Shown here in pieces: positions 40,687 through 50,037 of a stretch of DNA of 64,000 nt (the first letter of the stretch is position 1; every line of letters begins with the position of its first letter). This DNA comes from JBJXGV01 sp046160485 (lineage in GTDB: Bacteria > Orphanbacterota > Orphanbacteria > JBJXGV01): positions 1 through 64,000 of the forward strand of contig JBJXGV010000008.1 of NCBI GenBank assembly GCA_046160485.1. The letters run 5' to 3'. Under the pieces are notes generated by a model. It ran no database searches. It worked only from the letters and a program-made list of their open reading frames with translations, and was not told the DNA's origin. The position numbers were made by a program, and so were the translations under genes.

Positions 40687-42434
40687 GGAGCTTCGACTGG
40701 GTCGTCCTCGCGGCGTCGCTCGTCTTCATCGTCGCGTACGGCGTGTGGAAGGGGCGGCGGAACCGCGATCTCGACGGCTACATCCTCGGCGATCAAGCGA
40801 TGCGCTGGTACACCGTCGCGTTCTCGATCATGGCGACGCAGGCGAGCGCGATCACCTTCATCTCCACGCCCGGCCAGGCCTACGTCGACGGCATGCGCTT
40901 CGTGCAGTTCTACTTCGGCCTTCCGCTCGCGATGATCGTGCTCTCGGTGACGGTCGTCCCGCTCTACCGGAAGCTCAAGATCTACACTGCGTACGAGTTT
41001 CTCGAGCGCCGCTTCGACGTGAAGGTGCGAAGCCTCGCCGCGTTTCTGTTTCTGATTCAGCGCGGGCTCGCGTGCGGCCTGACGATCTACGCGCCGGCCG
41101 TCGTTCTCTCGGTTCTTCTCGGCTGGAATCTCTACATCACGAACCTGGTGATCGGCGTTCTCGTGATCATCTACACCGCGTCGGGCGGCGCGAAGGCCGT
41201 CGCGCACACGAATTTCTGGCAGATGGTCATCATCCTCGGCGGCATGATCGCCACGCTCGTCATCGCGCTGTCGCTACTCCCCGAGAGCGTCTCGTTCGGC
41301 GATGCGGTGCACGTCGCCGGCGTTATGGGCCGCCTCAACGCGATCGACTTCTCGTTCGACTTGAAGAACCGCTACACGTTTTGGTCCGGGTTGATCGGCG
41401 GTTTCTTCCTCGCGCTCTCGTATTTCGGCACGGATCAATCGCAGGTGGGGCGCTACATCTCGGGACAGTCCGTCGCGCAGAGCCGCATCGGGCTTCTCTT
41501 CAACGGCCTCGTGAAAGTCCCGATGCAGTTCGTGATTCTCTTCATCGGCGCGATGGTCTTCGTCTTTCACCAGTTCAACCCGACGCCGGTGTACTTCAAT
41601 CCCGTGGAGGCGAAGCGCGTCGAGGCGAGCGCGCACGCGGGCGATTTCCAAGCGCTGCAGAAGGACTACGACGTTCTCTCGGCGGCGAAAACGACGCAGA
41701 TTCAGACGCTGCTCGAGGCGCGCCGCGCCAAAGACGCAGCCGCGGAGGCAAGAGCCGCGACGTCGGTCGCCGAAATCCAGGCCGAGGGTCTGAAGGTGCG
41801 CGCGCAAGCCAAAGAAATCGTGCGCCAGGTCAACCCGCGCTCGGACGGCAACGACGTGAACTACATCTTTCTGACGTTCGTGCTGCAGTATCTGCCGGTC
41901 GGCGTCGTGGGCCTCGTGATCGCGATGATCTTCGCGGCGTCGATGTCCTCCACCGCGTCGGAGCTCAACGCCCTCGCCTCGACCACCGTCGTCGATTTCT
42001 ACCGACGCTTCGGGAAACGCGATTATTCGGACCGGCATCTCGTTGCGGTGTCGAAGACCGCGACGGTCGTCTGGGGCGGTCTGGCCATTCTGTTCGCCGA
42101 ATATGCGAACCGCCTCGGCTCCCTCGTCGAGGCGGTCAACATTCTCGGTTCGCTCTTCTACGGCACGATCCTCGGGATCTTCCTTCTCGCGTTCTACTTC
42201 AAACGCGCCGGCGGCACCGCGGTCTTCATCGGAGCTCTGGCCGGCGAGGCCGCCGTTGTTCTCTGCTTCACGACGTCGGGAATCTCGTTCCTCTGGTACA
42301 ACGTCGTCGGCTGCCTCGTCACCATCGCCGTCGCGCTCGCGATTTCACACTTCCGCGGGGCGGATCTCCGCCCCTACCCGAACGAAATCACTTCCCCGCC
42401 TTCCACGCCGCGACCTGTTTCTCGAGCTTCGTGA
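40683..42434 (+). CDS. Sodium:solute symporter (SSS family) with a coiled-coil insertion
   Basis: The 583-residue protein has about 13 membrane helices and SSS signatures (GRRNRDLDGYILGDQAMRWY, then ATQASAITFISTPGQAYVDG; FLALSYFGTDQSQVGRYISG; AASMSSTASELNALASTTVV). Residues about 300-390 form a charged, Ala/Glu/Arg-rich loop (KRVEASAHAGDFQALQKDYD, ARRAKDAAAEARAATSVAEI) not usual for the family and likely helical/coiled. It is the third gene of the operon with the deacetylase and micropeptide. The GTG start at 40683 overlaps the upstream stop. The substrate may be a sugar or sugar acid, by context only. Its 3' end overlaps the convergent DUF2911 gene by 47 bp. Confidence 0.9.
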   Translation: MRSFDWVVLAASLVFIVAYGVWKGRRNRDLDGYILGDQAMRWYTVAFSIMATQASAITFISTPGQAYVDGMRFVQFYFGLPLAMIVLSVTVVPLYRKLKIYTAYEFLERRFDVKVRSLAAFLFLIQRGLACGLTIYAPAVVLSVLLGWNLYITNLVIGVLVIIYTASGGAKAVAHTNFWQMVIILGGMIATLVIALSLLPESVSFGDAVHVAGVMGRLNAIDFSFDLKNRYTFWSGLIGGFFLALSYFGTDQSQVGRYISGQSVAQSRIGLLFNGLVKVPMQFVILFIGAMVFVFHQFNPTPVYFNPVEAKRVEASAHAGDFQALQKDYDVLSAAKTTQIQTLLEARRAKDAAAEARAATSVAEIQAEGLKVRAQAKEIVRQVNPRSDGNDVNYIFLTFVLQYLPVGVVGLVIAMIFAASMSSTASELNALASTTVVDFYRRFGKRDYSDRHLVAVSKTATVVWGGLAILFAEYANRLGSLVEAVNILGSLFYGTILGIFLLAFYFKRAGGTAVFIGALAGEAAVVLCFTTSGISFLWYNVVGCLVTIAVALAISHFRGADLRPYPNEITSPPSTPRPVSRAS

Positions 42435-43251
42435 CCTCGTCGGGCGGGCCGTCCGCTTTCGCCGCGGCGATCGCGCGCTCGGCGAACCCGATCGCCTCCG
42501 CCGTCTTGCCCGCCTTCGCCATCATGTCCGCCTTCAGGCGCAGGCTGAACCAGGTCGGCTTGATCGCGAGCGCCTTGTCGATCCACTCGGCCGCCTCGGC
42601 GTGGGCGACGTCGTTCTGGAACGCGAAGCTCGCGCACCGGTGCGCGGTCCCGTTGTCGTCAGGCTCGAGCGCCGCCATCGCGGCGCGCGCGCTCGCGAGC
42701 GCGAGTTCGACCGTGCTCACCTCGATCTCGAACGGGACGCGGAGATTCTCCCAGTCGAGGGCGATCGTCGCCTTCTCCACCGCGATCGACGGCAAGCTGA
42801 ACTGCATCCACTCGGTGAACTCGTGCGGTTGCGGCGTCGCCTGGATGCGGAGCGCGTCGGCACTGTCGTTGTACGCGTAGCTCCCCCACTGATCGACCTC
42901 GGTGTTGAAGATCACCGTCCACGCGCCCTTCGTCGGAATCGTGTGGAGGCTGTACGTTCCCGCCTTCAGCGCTTGACCGTTCACCTTCACGTCGGTCGAG
43001 AAGGTGATCGCGGTGGCCTCGTTCGCGCCGGTGCGCCAGACCTGGTCGTAAGGAACGAGTTCGCCCCAGATGGCGCGGCCCTTCACACCGGGACGGCAGT
43101 ACGTGATCGTGACGTCGGTAAGGCCGACGGTCTGCATCACCTGCGCCTTGGGACTCGTGCGCGGGAGCATGAGCTCTGCCGCATCGGAAGCGCTCGCGGC
43201 GAGCGCGATGCCCAGACAAACAGCCAACGGAGAGAAACGAGAGAGCCTCAT
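42388..43251 (-). CDS. Secreted DUF2911 family protein
   Basis: The 287-residue protein has a signal peptide (cleavage near SDAAE) and the DUF2911 signature SPKAQVMQTVGLTDVTITYC, RPGVKGRAIWGELVPYDQVW, RTGANEATAITFS, then GTYSLHTIPTKGAWTVIFN. Residues from about 205 form a short helical TPR-like tail (AAEWIDKALAIKPTWFSLRL). The function of DUF2911 is unknown. The ATG at 43251 has AAAGGA. Its last 47 bp overlap the symporter gene on the opposite strand. Confidence 0.9.
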   Translation of the reverse strand: MRLSRFSPLAVCLGIALAASASDAAELMLPRTSPKAQVMQTVGLTDVTITYCRPGVKGRAIWGELVPYDQVWRTGANEATAITFSTDVKVNGQALKAGTYSLHTIPTKGAWTVIFNTEVDQWGSYAYNDSADALRIQATPQPHEFTEWMQFSLPSIAVEKATIALDWENLRVPFEIEVSTVELALASARAAMAALEPDDNGTAHRCASFAFQNDVAHAEAAEWIDKALAIKPTWFSLRLKADMMAKAGKTAEAIGFAERAIAAAKADGPPDEVTKLEKQVAAWKAGK

Positions 43252-43540
43252 CGTTCAGATTCCTTTCTGCACGGGTAACCGGAAATACTCTCGCCACAGC
43301 CGGGATCAGGAGCCCGGGCCCGACATTCCCGGATAGAGCCAGCGGTGCGAATGAAACCACAGACGCGGCGTTCGCGCCACGCCCGACAGCGGGCACTAAC
43401 GCCACGGGCGTACGGTACCCGGCGAAAGAACCGATGTCCCCTCCACACCAGCTTTGTCGTCTCTCCTTCCAGATCGCCGCGGAGGCCCGACCGGGGCTGC
43501 CGCAAACCTCCACGCAAGCGTATCTGGAAGGAGAATTCCC

Positions 43541-46500
43541 ATGCACCGATTCGTCAGTCCCCGCAACCCCGAGCGAGAGCGGCCCACAGGTCGGATCGTC
43601 CTCGCCGCTGTTCTCGCCCTCCTCGCCCTCGCGCTCGGCGGCGCGCTCGACACAAGCCGGGCCGCGACGTCCTGCGTCGTTCTCCCGCGGGACGGCAAGC
43701 TCCCGCCTCACGCGGCCGAGGCGCGAGAACAATTCGCGAGTTATGTCCCCGCGAATCCTGGCGGGTGGGAAGTCATCGCCGAGCGGGCGAGACAGAACCG
43801 AAAGGACCTTGCCGAAGGTCGTATCACGGCGCGTGAGGCGGATGATCGTGGCGGTCTCGCCGTCGGCGGCACTCTCTCGATCCCCGTGCTGGCGACGCTC
43901 TACAACGACACCCCTTCGGCGCCGCCGTTCGCGTCCGTCGCGGCGCTCCAGACGCAGCTCTTCGGATCCAATCCGACCGGATCGATGACCGATTACTACG
44001 AGGAAGTTTCGTACGGCAACCTGAACCTTACTGGCACCGTCTTCGGATGGAGGCGTGCCGCCTTGCCGATGGGCGCGTACACAATCCCGAACAACGGGCT
44101 AGGTGGCGGAGGAAAGGACTTCGTGCGCGAGGCGGTCGCCCGCCACGACGCGACGGTGAACTTCGCGAACTTCGACAACGATGGCGACGGCTATGTCGAC
44201 ATCGTTGTCGTCGTCCACCCGACAATGGGCGCGGAGTGCGCGGGCCCTGACGTGAACATGTGGTCTCACCATCACTACCTCACCGCGAACGGAGGATTAC
44301 CCGCGATCACCGCGGATGGCGTGTTCGTCGATCGCTACTTCGTCGCGCCGGCGCTCTCGTGTGTCTCAGGCCTCATCGAGATCGGGGTCTTCTGTCACGA
44401 GATGGGACACGCGCTCGGGATAAAAGACCTCTATGACACGGAGGACGGAATCTTGTATCAGGGCAGCTCGGCGGGGATCGGGGACTGGGGGCTGATGGGG
44501 TCCGGCGGCGGAAACCCGGATAAACCGTCGCACATGGAAGCATTCTCGAAGGAGCGACTCGGTTGGTTGACGTATCTCAACATCGCGAGTGACGTGACAC
44601 ACCTCTGCCTGCCGCCGGTGGAAACGAATCCGGTCGCGGCGCGCGTTTGGTCGCAGGGATCGATCGGACCGGAGTACTTCCTCGTCGAGAATCGCCAGAC
44701 GATCGGATTCGACGTGTCGCTGCCGGCGCCGGGGCTCGTGATCTACCACGTGGACGAGGATGTCTACGACGAGTTCGCGAACGCGAACCGCGTCAACGCG
44801 TTCGAGACGCACAAGGCGATCGACGTGGAATGCGCGGACGCGGACGCGGCCGGCCACGTCCTCGACGCGGACAGCCTCGACGCAAACACGAGCCGCGGCG
44901 ACGCCGGAGACGTCTGGTGCAACTCGGGGGCAGGGGCGTGGAGCTTCAACGCAAACACGACGCCCGACACGCGAGCCTACTCGGGAGCAGCGACCGGTGT
45001 GGCGATCGAAAACATCGGGAACTGCACGAACGACCCCACCACCCAACCCGGCTGGGTCTGCGCGGACTACATCGTGGGCGTGGCGAATCCGGCGGACATG
45101 TGCATCGACGATTGCCCAAGCGACAATTGCAACCCGATCGCGACGTGCGGGGAGTACTGGGCGTCGCCCAACATCTGGATCAACAACGACGACGATTTCG
45201 AGAACGAAATCCCGGCGCCGGGCATCGACAACAAGGTCTGGGTTCGCTTCAAGAACCTCGGCCCCACCGCCCTGGCCAACGCACAAGTCAGGATCTACGC
45301 GGCGCAAGGAACGGCGGGACTGGAGTGGCCGGCTGACGCCGACACGCTGCTCGGATTCGCGGGGGCGAACATCATCAACCCTGGTCAGACCGTGGAAGAC
45401 CAACTCGTCTTCGAGTACCCCGAGCTGTTCGACTACGAAGGGCACTACTGCATCGGCGTGGTACTCCAGGAAACCGTTTCGCCCGGCAGTACGCAGGCCA
45501 ACCTGTCGAACAACATCGCGCAAGTGAACTCTCAGGTTCTGTTCGCGCGGGCCGGCGGCGCCGCCAAGTCGATGGCGTGTCCCGGCGCTTTTAGCAAGAG
45601 CACGCGGATCTACCTACGAGACGGATACAACCCGACGCAGGATGTCCGGAAGGCGATCGTGCGCGTCGGCTCGCCGCCGGGCTTCAACGACGCCGTGATT
45701 CCTCCCGGGTGGACCCTCAGCATTCTCCCGTCTATGGGGCCGTTCTTCTTAAGCCCGGGGATGCGTGACTCGATCACCGTACGATTGAACTCCGCGAACG
45801 CGGCGCACGGCCAGACGGCGCACGTCCCGATCACACTGTGGGATACCGACCAGAATGTGACGATCGGGGGCGTGACGATCGATGTCACCATCGACTGCAA
45901 CGATCCGCGCGCGCCGCGAAACGGCAGCGCCGAGTGGACGAATCCGCCAGGCGATGACATCGGCGGGCCGACGGTTCGCGTGCAGTGGGATCCCGTTCTC
46001 TACGACGTGGAGGGCGGGCAGGAGACGATCCAGTACTACGAAGTGTTCCGCAGACTCGACGACGCGCTGCCGTATGCGAGCGTGGCCGAGGTTGCGATCG
46101 ATGCCGAGACGCTGATGCCGGGATTCCAGTGGTACGACGACATCCCGCGCGACCACTGCCCCGCCCAGGCGACCTACATCGTACGGGCGATCGACGGCGC
46201 CGACGGTTTCGGCTCGTTCTCGGATCCGATTCTCGTTCCGTGCGCGACGACGCGGGTCGACGGCCCCGCGATCGCCCCGCCCGCCGGCGGCTTCACCAGC
46301 GCGGCGCCGAATCCGTTCCAGAGTTCGACGGCGATCGCATTCAACCTCCCGCGCGCGGGAGATCTCGAGCTGGAGATCTTCAACGCGCAAGGCGAACGCG
46401 TCCGCACACTGGCACGCGGGCATCAGCCGGCCGGCGATCACCGGTTCGAATGGGATGGGCTCGACGACGGCCGGCGTCCCGTCGCGAGCGGGATTTACTT

Positions 46501-46558
46501 CTATGGAATCGTCGCACCGGGCGTCAGCGAAACGAGGAAGATCGTCTTGGCGCGTTGA
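43541..46558 (+). CDS. Secreted M6 family (immune inhibitor A-like) metalloprotease with FlgD-like tail
   Basis: The 1005-residue protein has a signal peptide (hydrophobic 19-38), a propeptide-like segment (about 40-105), and a catalytic domain with HEMGHALGIKD (286-296), the HExxHxxGxxD zinc motif of M6 peptidases, followed by GDWGLMGSGG and SKERLGWL. Later regions are beta-rich (CARDB/FnIII-like: VWVRFKNLGPTALANAQVRI, IQYYEVFRRLDDALPYASVA), and the last ~85 residues are an FlgD-like tail (SAAPNPFQSSTAIAFNLPRA; GIYFYGIVAPG). The ATG at 43541 has GGAAGGAG 7 nt upstream. It likely digests external protein. It converges with the kinase gene, with 3 bp between them. Confidence 0.92.
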   Translation: MHRFVSPRNPERERPTGRIVLAAVLALLALALGGALDTSRAATSCVVLPRDGKLPPHAAEAREQFASYVPANPGGWEVIAERARQNRKDLAEGRITAREADDRGGLAVGGTLSIPVLATLYNDTPSAPPFASVAALQTQLFGSNPTGSMTDYYEEVSYGNLNLTGTVFGWRRAALPMGAYTIPNNGLGGGGKDFVREAVARHDATVNFANFDNDGDGYVDIVVVVHPTMGAECAGPDVNMWSHHHYLTANGGLPAITADGVFVDRYFVAPALSCVSGLIEIGVFCHEMGHALGIKDLYDTEDGILYQGSSAGIGDWGLMGSGGGNPDKPSHMEAFSKERLGWLTYLNIASDVTHLCLPPVETNPVAARVWSQGSIGPEYFLVENRQTIGFDVSLPAPGLVIYHVDEDVYDEFANANRVNAFETHKAIDVECADADAAGHVLDADSLDANTSRGDAGDVWCNSGAGAWSFNANTTPDTRAYSGAATGVAIENIGNCTNDPTTQPGWVCADYIVGVANPADMCIDDCPSDNCNPIATCGEYWASPNIWINNDDDFENEIPAPGIDNKVWVRFKNLGPTALANAQVRIYAAQGTAGLEWPADADTLLGFAGANIINPGQTVEDQLVFEYPELFDYEGHYCIGVVLQETVSPGSTQANLSNNIAQVNSQVLFARAGGAAKSMACPGAFSKSTRIYLRDGYNPTQDVRKAIVRVGSPPGFNDAVIPPGWTLSILPSMGPFFLSPGMRDSITVRLNSANAAHGQTAHVPITLWDTDQNVTIGGVTIDVTIDCNDPRAPRNGSAEWTNPPGDDIGGPTVRVQWDPVLYDVEGGQETIQYYEVFRRLDDALPYASVAEVAIDAETLMPGFQWYDDIPRDHCPAQATYIVRAIDGADGFGSFSDPILVPCATTRVDGPAIAPPAGGFTSAAPNPFQSSTAIAFNLPRAGDLELEIFNAQGERVRTLARGHQPAGDHRFEWDGLDDGRRPVASGIYFYGIVAPGVSETRKIVLAR

Positions 46559-46561
46559 GTC

Positions 46562-49081
46562 TTACTCTTCGCTAACACTCGTCGAGTCTTCGTCGAGGGG
46601 CCGTCCCTCCGCAATGGAGCGGGCGCGCCCCTCGAGTTCTTCCGCGCGCGCGGTGCGTCCGGCGGCGCGCTCCAATCGCGCCAAGTCGGCGAGGTTCTCG
46701 ACGGCGTACTCGTGCTCTGGACCGTACGAAGCCTCGAAGATCGCCCCAGCGCGCTCGTAGAGCGGCCGCGCCTCATCGTAACGCCCCTCGTCGCGGCCCA
46801 GGTTCGCCAGATGGTTGAGGCTCAAGGCGACGCCGCTCTGGTCCGGTCCATAGAGCGCTGTGCGAAGCGCGAGCCCGCGCTCGAGGAGCCGCCGCGCTTC
46901 GGCGCGCTCGCCCAGGCGCGCGAGCACCTCTCCGAGAGCGTCGAGGGTAACCGCGACGTACGGGTGGTCGGGCCCAAGCCGTTTCTCGAAGATGGCCAGC
47001 GCCCGCTCGCAGGGACCACGAGCCTCGGCGAATTGTTTCTGGCGCCAGTGCGCGATGCCGATGTTAAGGAGCGTATTCGCAATCGAGACGTGCTCCGGCC
47101 CGTTTAACTTTTCGTCGATCGCGAGCGCGCGCTCGTACGAGGCGATCGCCTCTGAATGCTCGCCGAGTTTGCTCTGCGCGTTTCCGAGCGCGTTCCAGCT
47201 GGTCGCGACGATCGCGGCCTCCGAGCCGAACGCAGCCTGGCGGATCGCGAGCGCCCGCTCGAAGAGGGGCTTCGCATCGGCGGGAGCGCCCGTCTCGGCG
47301 TAGAGCCCGCCGAGAGTGTGGAGCGTCGAGGCGACGTCGGGATGCTCGGGGCCTTGCGACGCCTCGCCGATCGCGAGCGCTCGCTCGAGGCTCGTGCGCG
47401 CTGCGTCGAACTCGCCGGCTTGCATCTGGAGAAAACCGAGCGCGCGGAGGCTCTTCGCCAGATCGGGATGGTTCGGGAGGATCTTCTCGCGCAGGGACAC
47501 CGCCTCCTCCGCGAGAGCCCGCGCCTTTTCCGGCGAGCCGAGGTCGCGATAGACCGTCGAAAGCGTCGTGAGCATGCGAGCCCGCACGCGTGGCTCGTCC
47601 GCGAGCTTCACCGGCAGGTCCTGCGTTCCGCGATCGAGGATCTCGCCGACCGTCGTCTCGAGGCCGCGCCCGCTGACCGGGCTCGCGGCGCGGAAGAGTT
47701 CGACGAGGAAATCCGAAACACGCTCGGAGGTCTGGGCCTCGCGGCGCGAATCCGCTTCGGCCCGCCGTGCGCGCAGCATTCCCGCGGTGGTCCCGACGAT
47801 GCCGAGAAGGATCGCGACGAGCAGCGCGCAGACGAGCACAACCGCGCCCTTGTGCCGCGCGACGATCCTCCGGAGCTGGTAGGCGGTGCTGTTGGGGCGC
47901 GCGAGGATCGGCAGGTTCTGTAGGCAGCGCCGCAAATCCTCCGCGAACGCCGAGACGTTCGCATAGCGCGCGGCCGGTTCCTTCTCGAGAGCCTTCAAGA
48001 GAATCGTTTCCCAATCGCCGCGAAGGATGCGCGCGGCCGCGCTCGGGCGGCGCGGCGCGGCTTCGCACACGGCGCGGACGCCCTCGTGCAACGGACTCAA
48101 CGGGACATCGTAAGGGCGGCGGCCCAATAGCATCTCGTAGAGGATGACACCGAGAGCGTAGACGTCGCTACGCAGGTCGATGGCGTCCGTGTCGCCGCGC
48201 GCCTGCTCAGGGCTCATGTATGGGAGCGTCCCCTGGATCCGCACCGAGTCGGAACCCGAGCGCGTCACACCGGCGTCGCCGTCGACGATCCGCGCGAGTC
48301 CGAAGTCGAGCACCTTCACGCGCCACGCGGCGGCCGGCGACTCCGCCGCGGGCGCTGCGTGCGCCGCGTCGTCGAGGACGACGATGTTCGAGGGCTTCAG
48401 ATCGCGGTGAATCACGCCCTTCTGGTGCGCGTAAGCGATCGCGTCGCAAATGGCGAGAAAAACGTTCACGCGCCGGAGCATCTCGCGCCGGTCGTCGACC
48501 GCCGCGCCGCGTTTCTTCATCCACTCCGCGAGCGTCTGGCCGTGCACGAGCTCCATCGCGAAGTAGGGCTGGCCGTGAGCGGTTCGCCCTGCGTGGTAGA
48601 TCGTCGCGATCCCGGGATGCACGAGCCGCGCGAGCGCGCGCGTTTCCCGCTCGAAGAGCCGCACTTGGTACGGGTCGAGAGTCGCGTCGCCCCGGATCAG
48701 CTTGATCGCGACGGGCCGGCGCGGATTCTCTTGCTCGGCCTCGTACACGAGGCCCATCCCGCCCTCGCCGAGTTTGCGGAGGAGCCGGTAGGGGCCAATC
48801 TGCGCGTCGGCCGGAAGGTCCGCGTCGGCGGCGCCGGTGTCGCCGCTCGTCGCCGCCCAATCGGCAAGCAGGCCGCCAGCGACTTCCGCCGCGGGCGTCG
48901 AGAGAAACGAGCCGGCGCGCTTGTCGGCCGCGAGGTAGGACTCGACTTCCGCACGAAGCTCGGCGTCGCCGGCGCAAGCGGCGTCGAGTGCGCTCGCGCG
49001 CCGTTCGTCAGGGAGGTCGAGGACCTCCAGGAGAAGCGCCTCGATGCGGCGCCAGCGATCTGGATCGATCGGCGCTTTCAC
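46562..49081 (-). CDS. Transmembrane Ser/Thr kinase with kinesin-light-chain-type TPRs
   Basis: The 839-residue protein has kinase motifs GEGGMG (105-110), Lys127 in VAIKLIRGD, HRDLKPSN, DFGLARIVDG and MSPEQARG, and a membrane helix (GAVVLVCALLVAILLGIVGT). About ten 42-residue KLC-like TPRs follow (LGGLYAETGAPADAKPLFER, YVAVTLDALGEVLARLGERA), the same repeat class as in the two stand-alone TPR proteins. The start is GTG 49081, 4 bp after the ECF sigma stop, so it is in an operon with it. The kinase and sigma probably form one signalling unit. Confidence 0.92.
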   Translation of the reverse strand: MKAPIDPDRWRRIEALLLEVLDLPDERRASALDAACAGDAELRAEVESYLAADKRAGSFLSTPAAEVAGGLLADWAATSGDTGAADADLPADAQIGPYRLLRKLGEGGMGLVYEAEQENPRRPVAIKLIRGDATLDPYQVRLFERETRALARLVHPGIATIYHAGRTAHGQPYFAMELVHGQTLAEWMKKRGAAVDDRREMLRRVNVFLAICDAIAYAHQKGVIHRDLKPSNIVVLDDAAHAAPAAESPAAAWRVKVLDFGLARIVDGDAGVTRSGSDSVRIQGTLPYMSPEQARGDTDAIDLRSDVYALGVILYEMLLGRRPYDVPLSPLHEGVRAVCEAAPRRPSAAARILRGDWETILLKALEKEPAARYANVSAFAEDLRRCLQNLPILARPNSTAYQLRRIVARHKGAVVLVCALLVAILLGIVGTTAGMLRARRAEADSRREAQTSERVSDFLVELFRAASPVSGRGLETTVGEILDRGTQDLPVKLADEPRVRARMLTTLSTVYRDLGSPEKARALAEEAVSLREKILPNHPDLAKSLRALGFLQMQAGEFDAARTSLERALAIGEASQGPEHPDVASTLHTLGGLYAETGAPADAKPLFERALAIRQAAFGSEAAIVATSWNALGNAQSKLGEHSEAIASYERALAIDEKLNGPEHVSIANTLLNIGIAHWRQKQFAEARGPCERALAIFEKRLGPDHPYVAVTLDALGEVLARLGERAEARRLLERGLALRTALYGPDQSGVALSLNHLANLGRDEGRYDEARPLYERAGAIFEASYGPEHEYAVENLADLARLERAAGRTARAEELEGRARSIAEGRPLDEDSTSVSEE

Positions 49082-49085
49082 TGGC

Positions 49086-49691
49086 TCACGAAGCTCCCTC
49101 GCTCTCCGCGCGGTGTGGCGATGCGCCGCGATCCTCCGCGAGTTCCTTGTAGAGAAACGCGCGCGCCGCGGCCCAGTCCCGCTTGACGGTGCGGTCCGTC
49201 ACGCCGAGCACCTTCGCAGCCTCCTCGACCGACAGGCCCCCGAAGAAGCGCAGCTCGATCACACGGCCGAGCCGCGCATTCAACGCGGAGAGGCGGCGAA
49301 GCGCCGCGTCGAGTTCGATGAAGTCCGCGGCTTGTTCTTCGACGGGCGCATCGTGCCCGTCGAGAAGAAAAGTGCGCACTCCCCCGCCACGCTTCTTTCG
49401 CGTCCGCGCGCGCGCGTGGTCGAGCAGCACCTGCCGCATCGCCGCCGCCGCGACGTTCAGGAAATGCGCGCGATCCTCCCACGGCGCGCCGGCCGCGCCG
49501 GTCAACTTGAGGTACGCCTCGTGGACGACGGCGGTGGTGTTGAGCGTATCGGCGCGGCCGAGACGCCGGAGCTGGCGGTGAGCGATGCGGCGGATTTCGT
49601 CGTACACGTACGTGAAGACCGTGTTGAGGGCGTCCCGATCGCCGGCCCGGGCCGCCGACAGGAGCTGAGTGATGTGGCCGGTCTCTTCCAT
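49086..49691 (-). CDS. ECF-type RNA polymerase sigma factor (kinase operon)
   Basis: The 201-residue protein has region 2 (ALNTVFTYVYDEIRRIAHRQ, TTAVVHEAYLKLTG, HFLNVAAAAMRQVLLDHARA) and region 4 (RVIELRFFGGLSVEEAAKVL, then VTDRTVKRDWAAARAFLY). It is a TIGR02999-type ECF sigma, close in style to 4819-5457. It is immediately upstream of the kinase gene on the same strand with 4 bp between them. The ATG is at 49691. Confidence 0.92.
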   Translation of the reverse strand: MEETGHITQLLSAARAGDRDALNTVFTYVYDEIRRIAHRQLRRLGRADTLNTTAVVHEAYLKLTGAAGAPWEDRAHFLNVAAAAMRQVLLDHARARTRKKRGGGVRTFLLDGHDAPVEEQAADFIELDAALRRLSALNARLGRVIELRFFGGLSVEEAAKVLGVTDRTVKRDWAAARAFLYKELAEDRGASPHRAESEGAS

Positions 49692-49830
49692 GTGCGCCCT
49701 TCTTCTGAGGGCGGATCGAGCTGCAAGAGAATCGTGGAAGTGGTGAAATCGAATTCGAGTCTACCCGAGTGCGCGCCGGTCACGGAAGTGATCGATTTTA
49801 CGAAATCCTCAGTTCCGGCTGAGGCGCCGC

Positions 49831-49959
49831 TCATGACATCCGATAGAACGAAGACTTCGGAACCCCGAACTCTCGACACGCTTCGACGGCGCTGCCGGTC
49901 CCCTGAGCGTGGTCCAGCGCAACCTGCTTGCCGAATGAGTGCTTTCCGAACCCTGACAT
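49831..49959 (-). CDS. 42-residue HTH-like small protein or transposase N-terminal fragment
   Basis: A short frame reads MSGFGKHSFGKQVALDHAQG then TGSAVEACREFGVPKSSFYR and MS. The second half has the helix-turn-helix spacing of transposase or invertase N-termini (VA.ACREFGVPKSSFYR). The ATG at 49959 has GGGAGGG 8 nt upstream. The stop comes where a transposase would normally continue, so it is either a tiny DNA-binding protein or the stump of an insertion element. No inverted repeats were found. The rest of 49692-50037 appears empty. Confidence 0.4.
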   Translation of the reverse strand: MSGFGKHSFGKQVALDHAQGTGSAVEACREFGVPKSSFYRMS

Positions 49960-50037
49960 CGCACACCCTCCCGTAACAGATCGGGCGGCCAAATCTGTCC
50001 CACGAGGTCTGGTACATCGCGCCGGCGTGAATCGCGA

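Noticed and set aside
46562..49081. TPR half of this kinase as a third peptide receptor
   Set aside because: Its repeats are the same KLC class, but no short secreted-peptide gene was found beside it or the other kinases, so no link to the peptide cassette is claimed.
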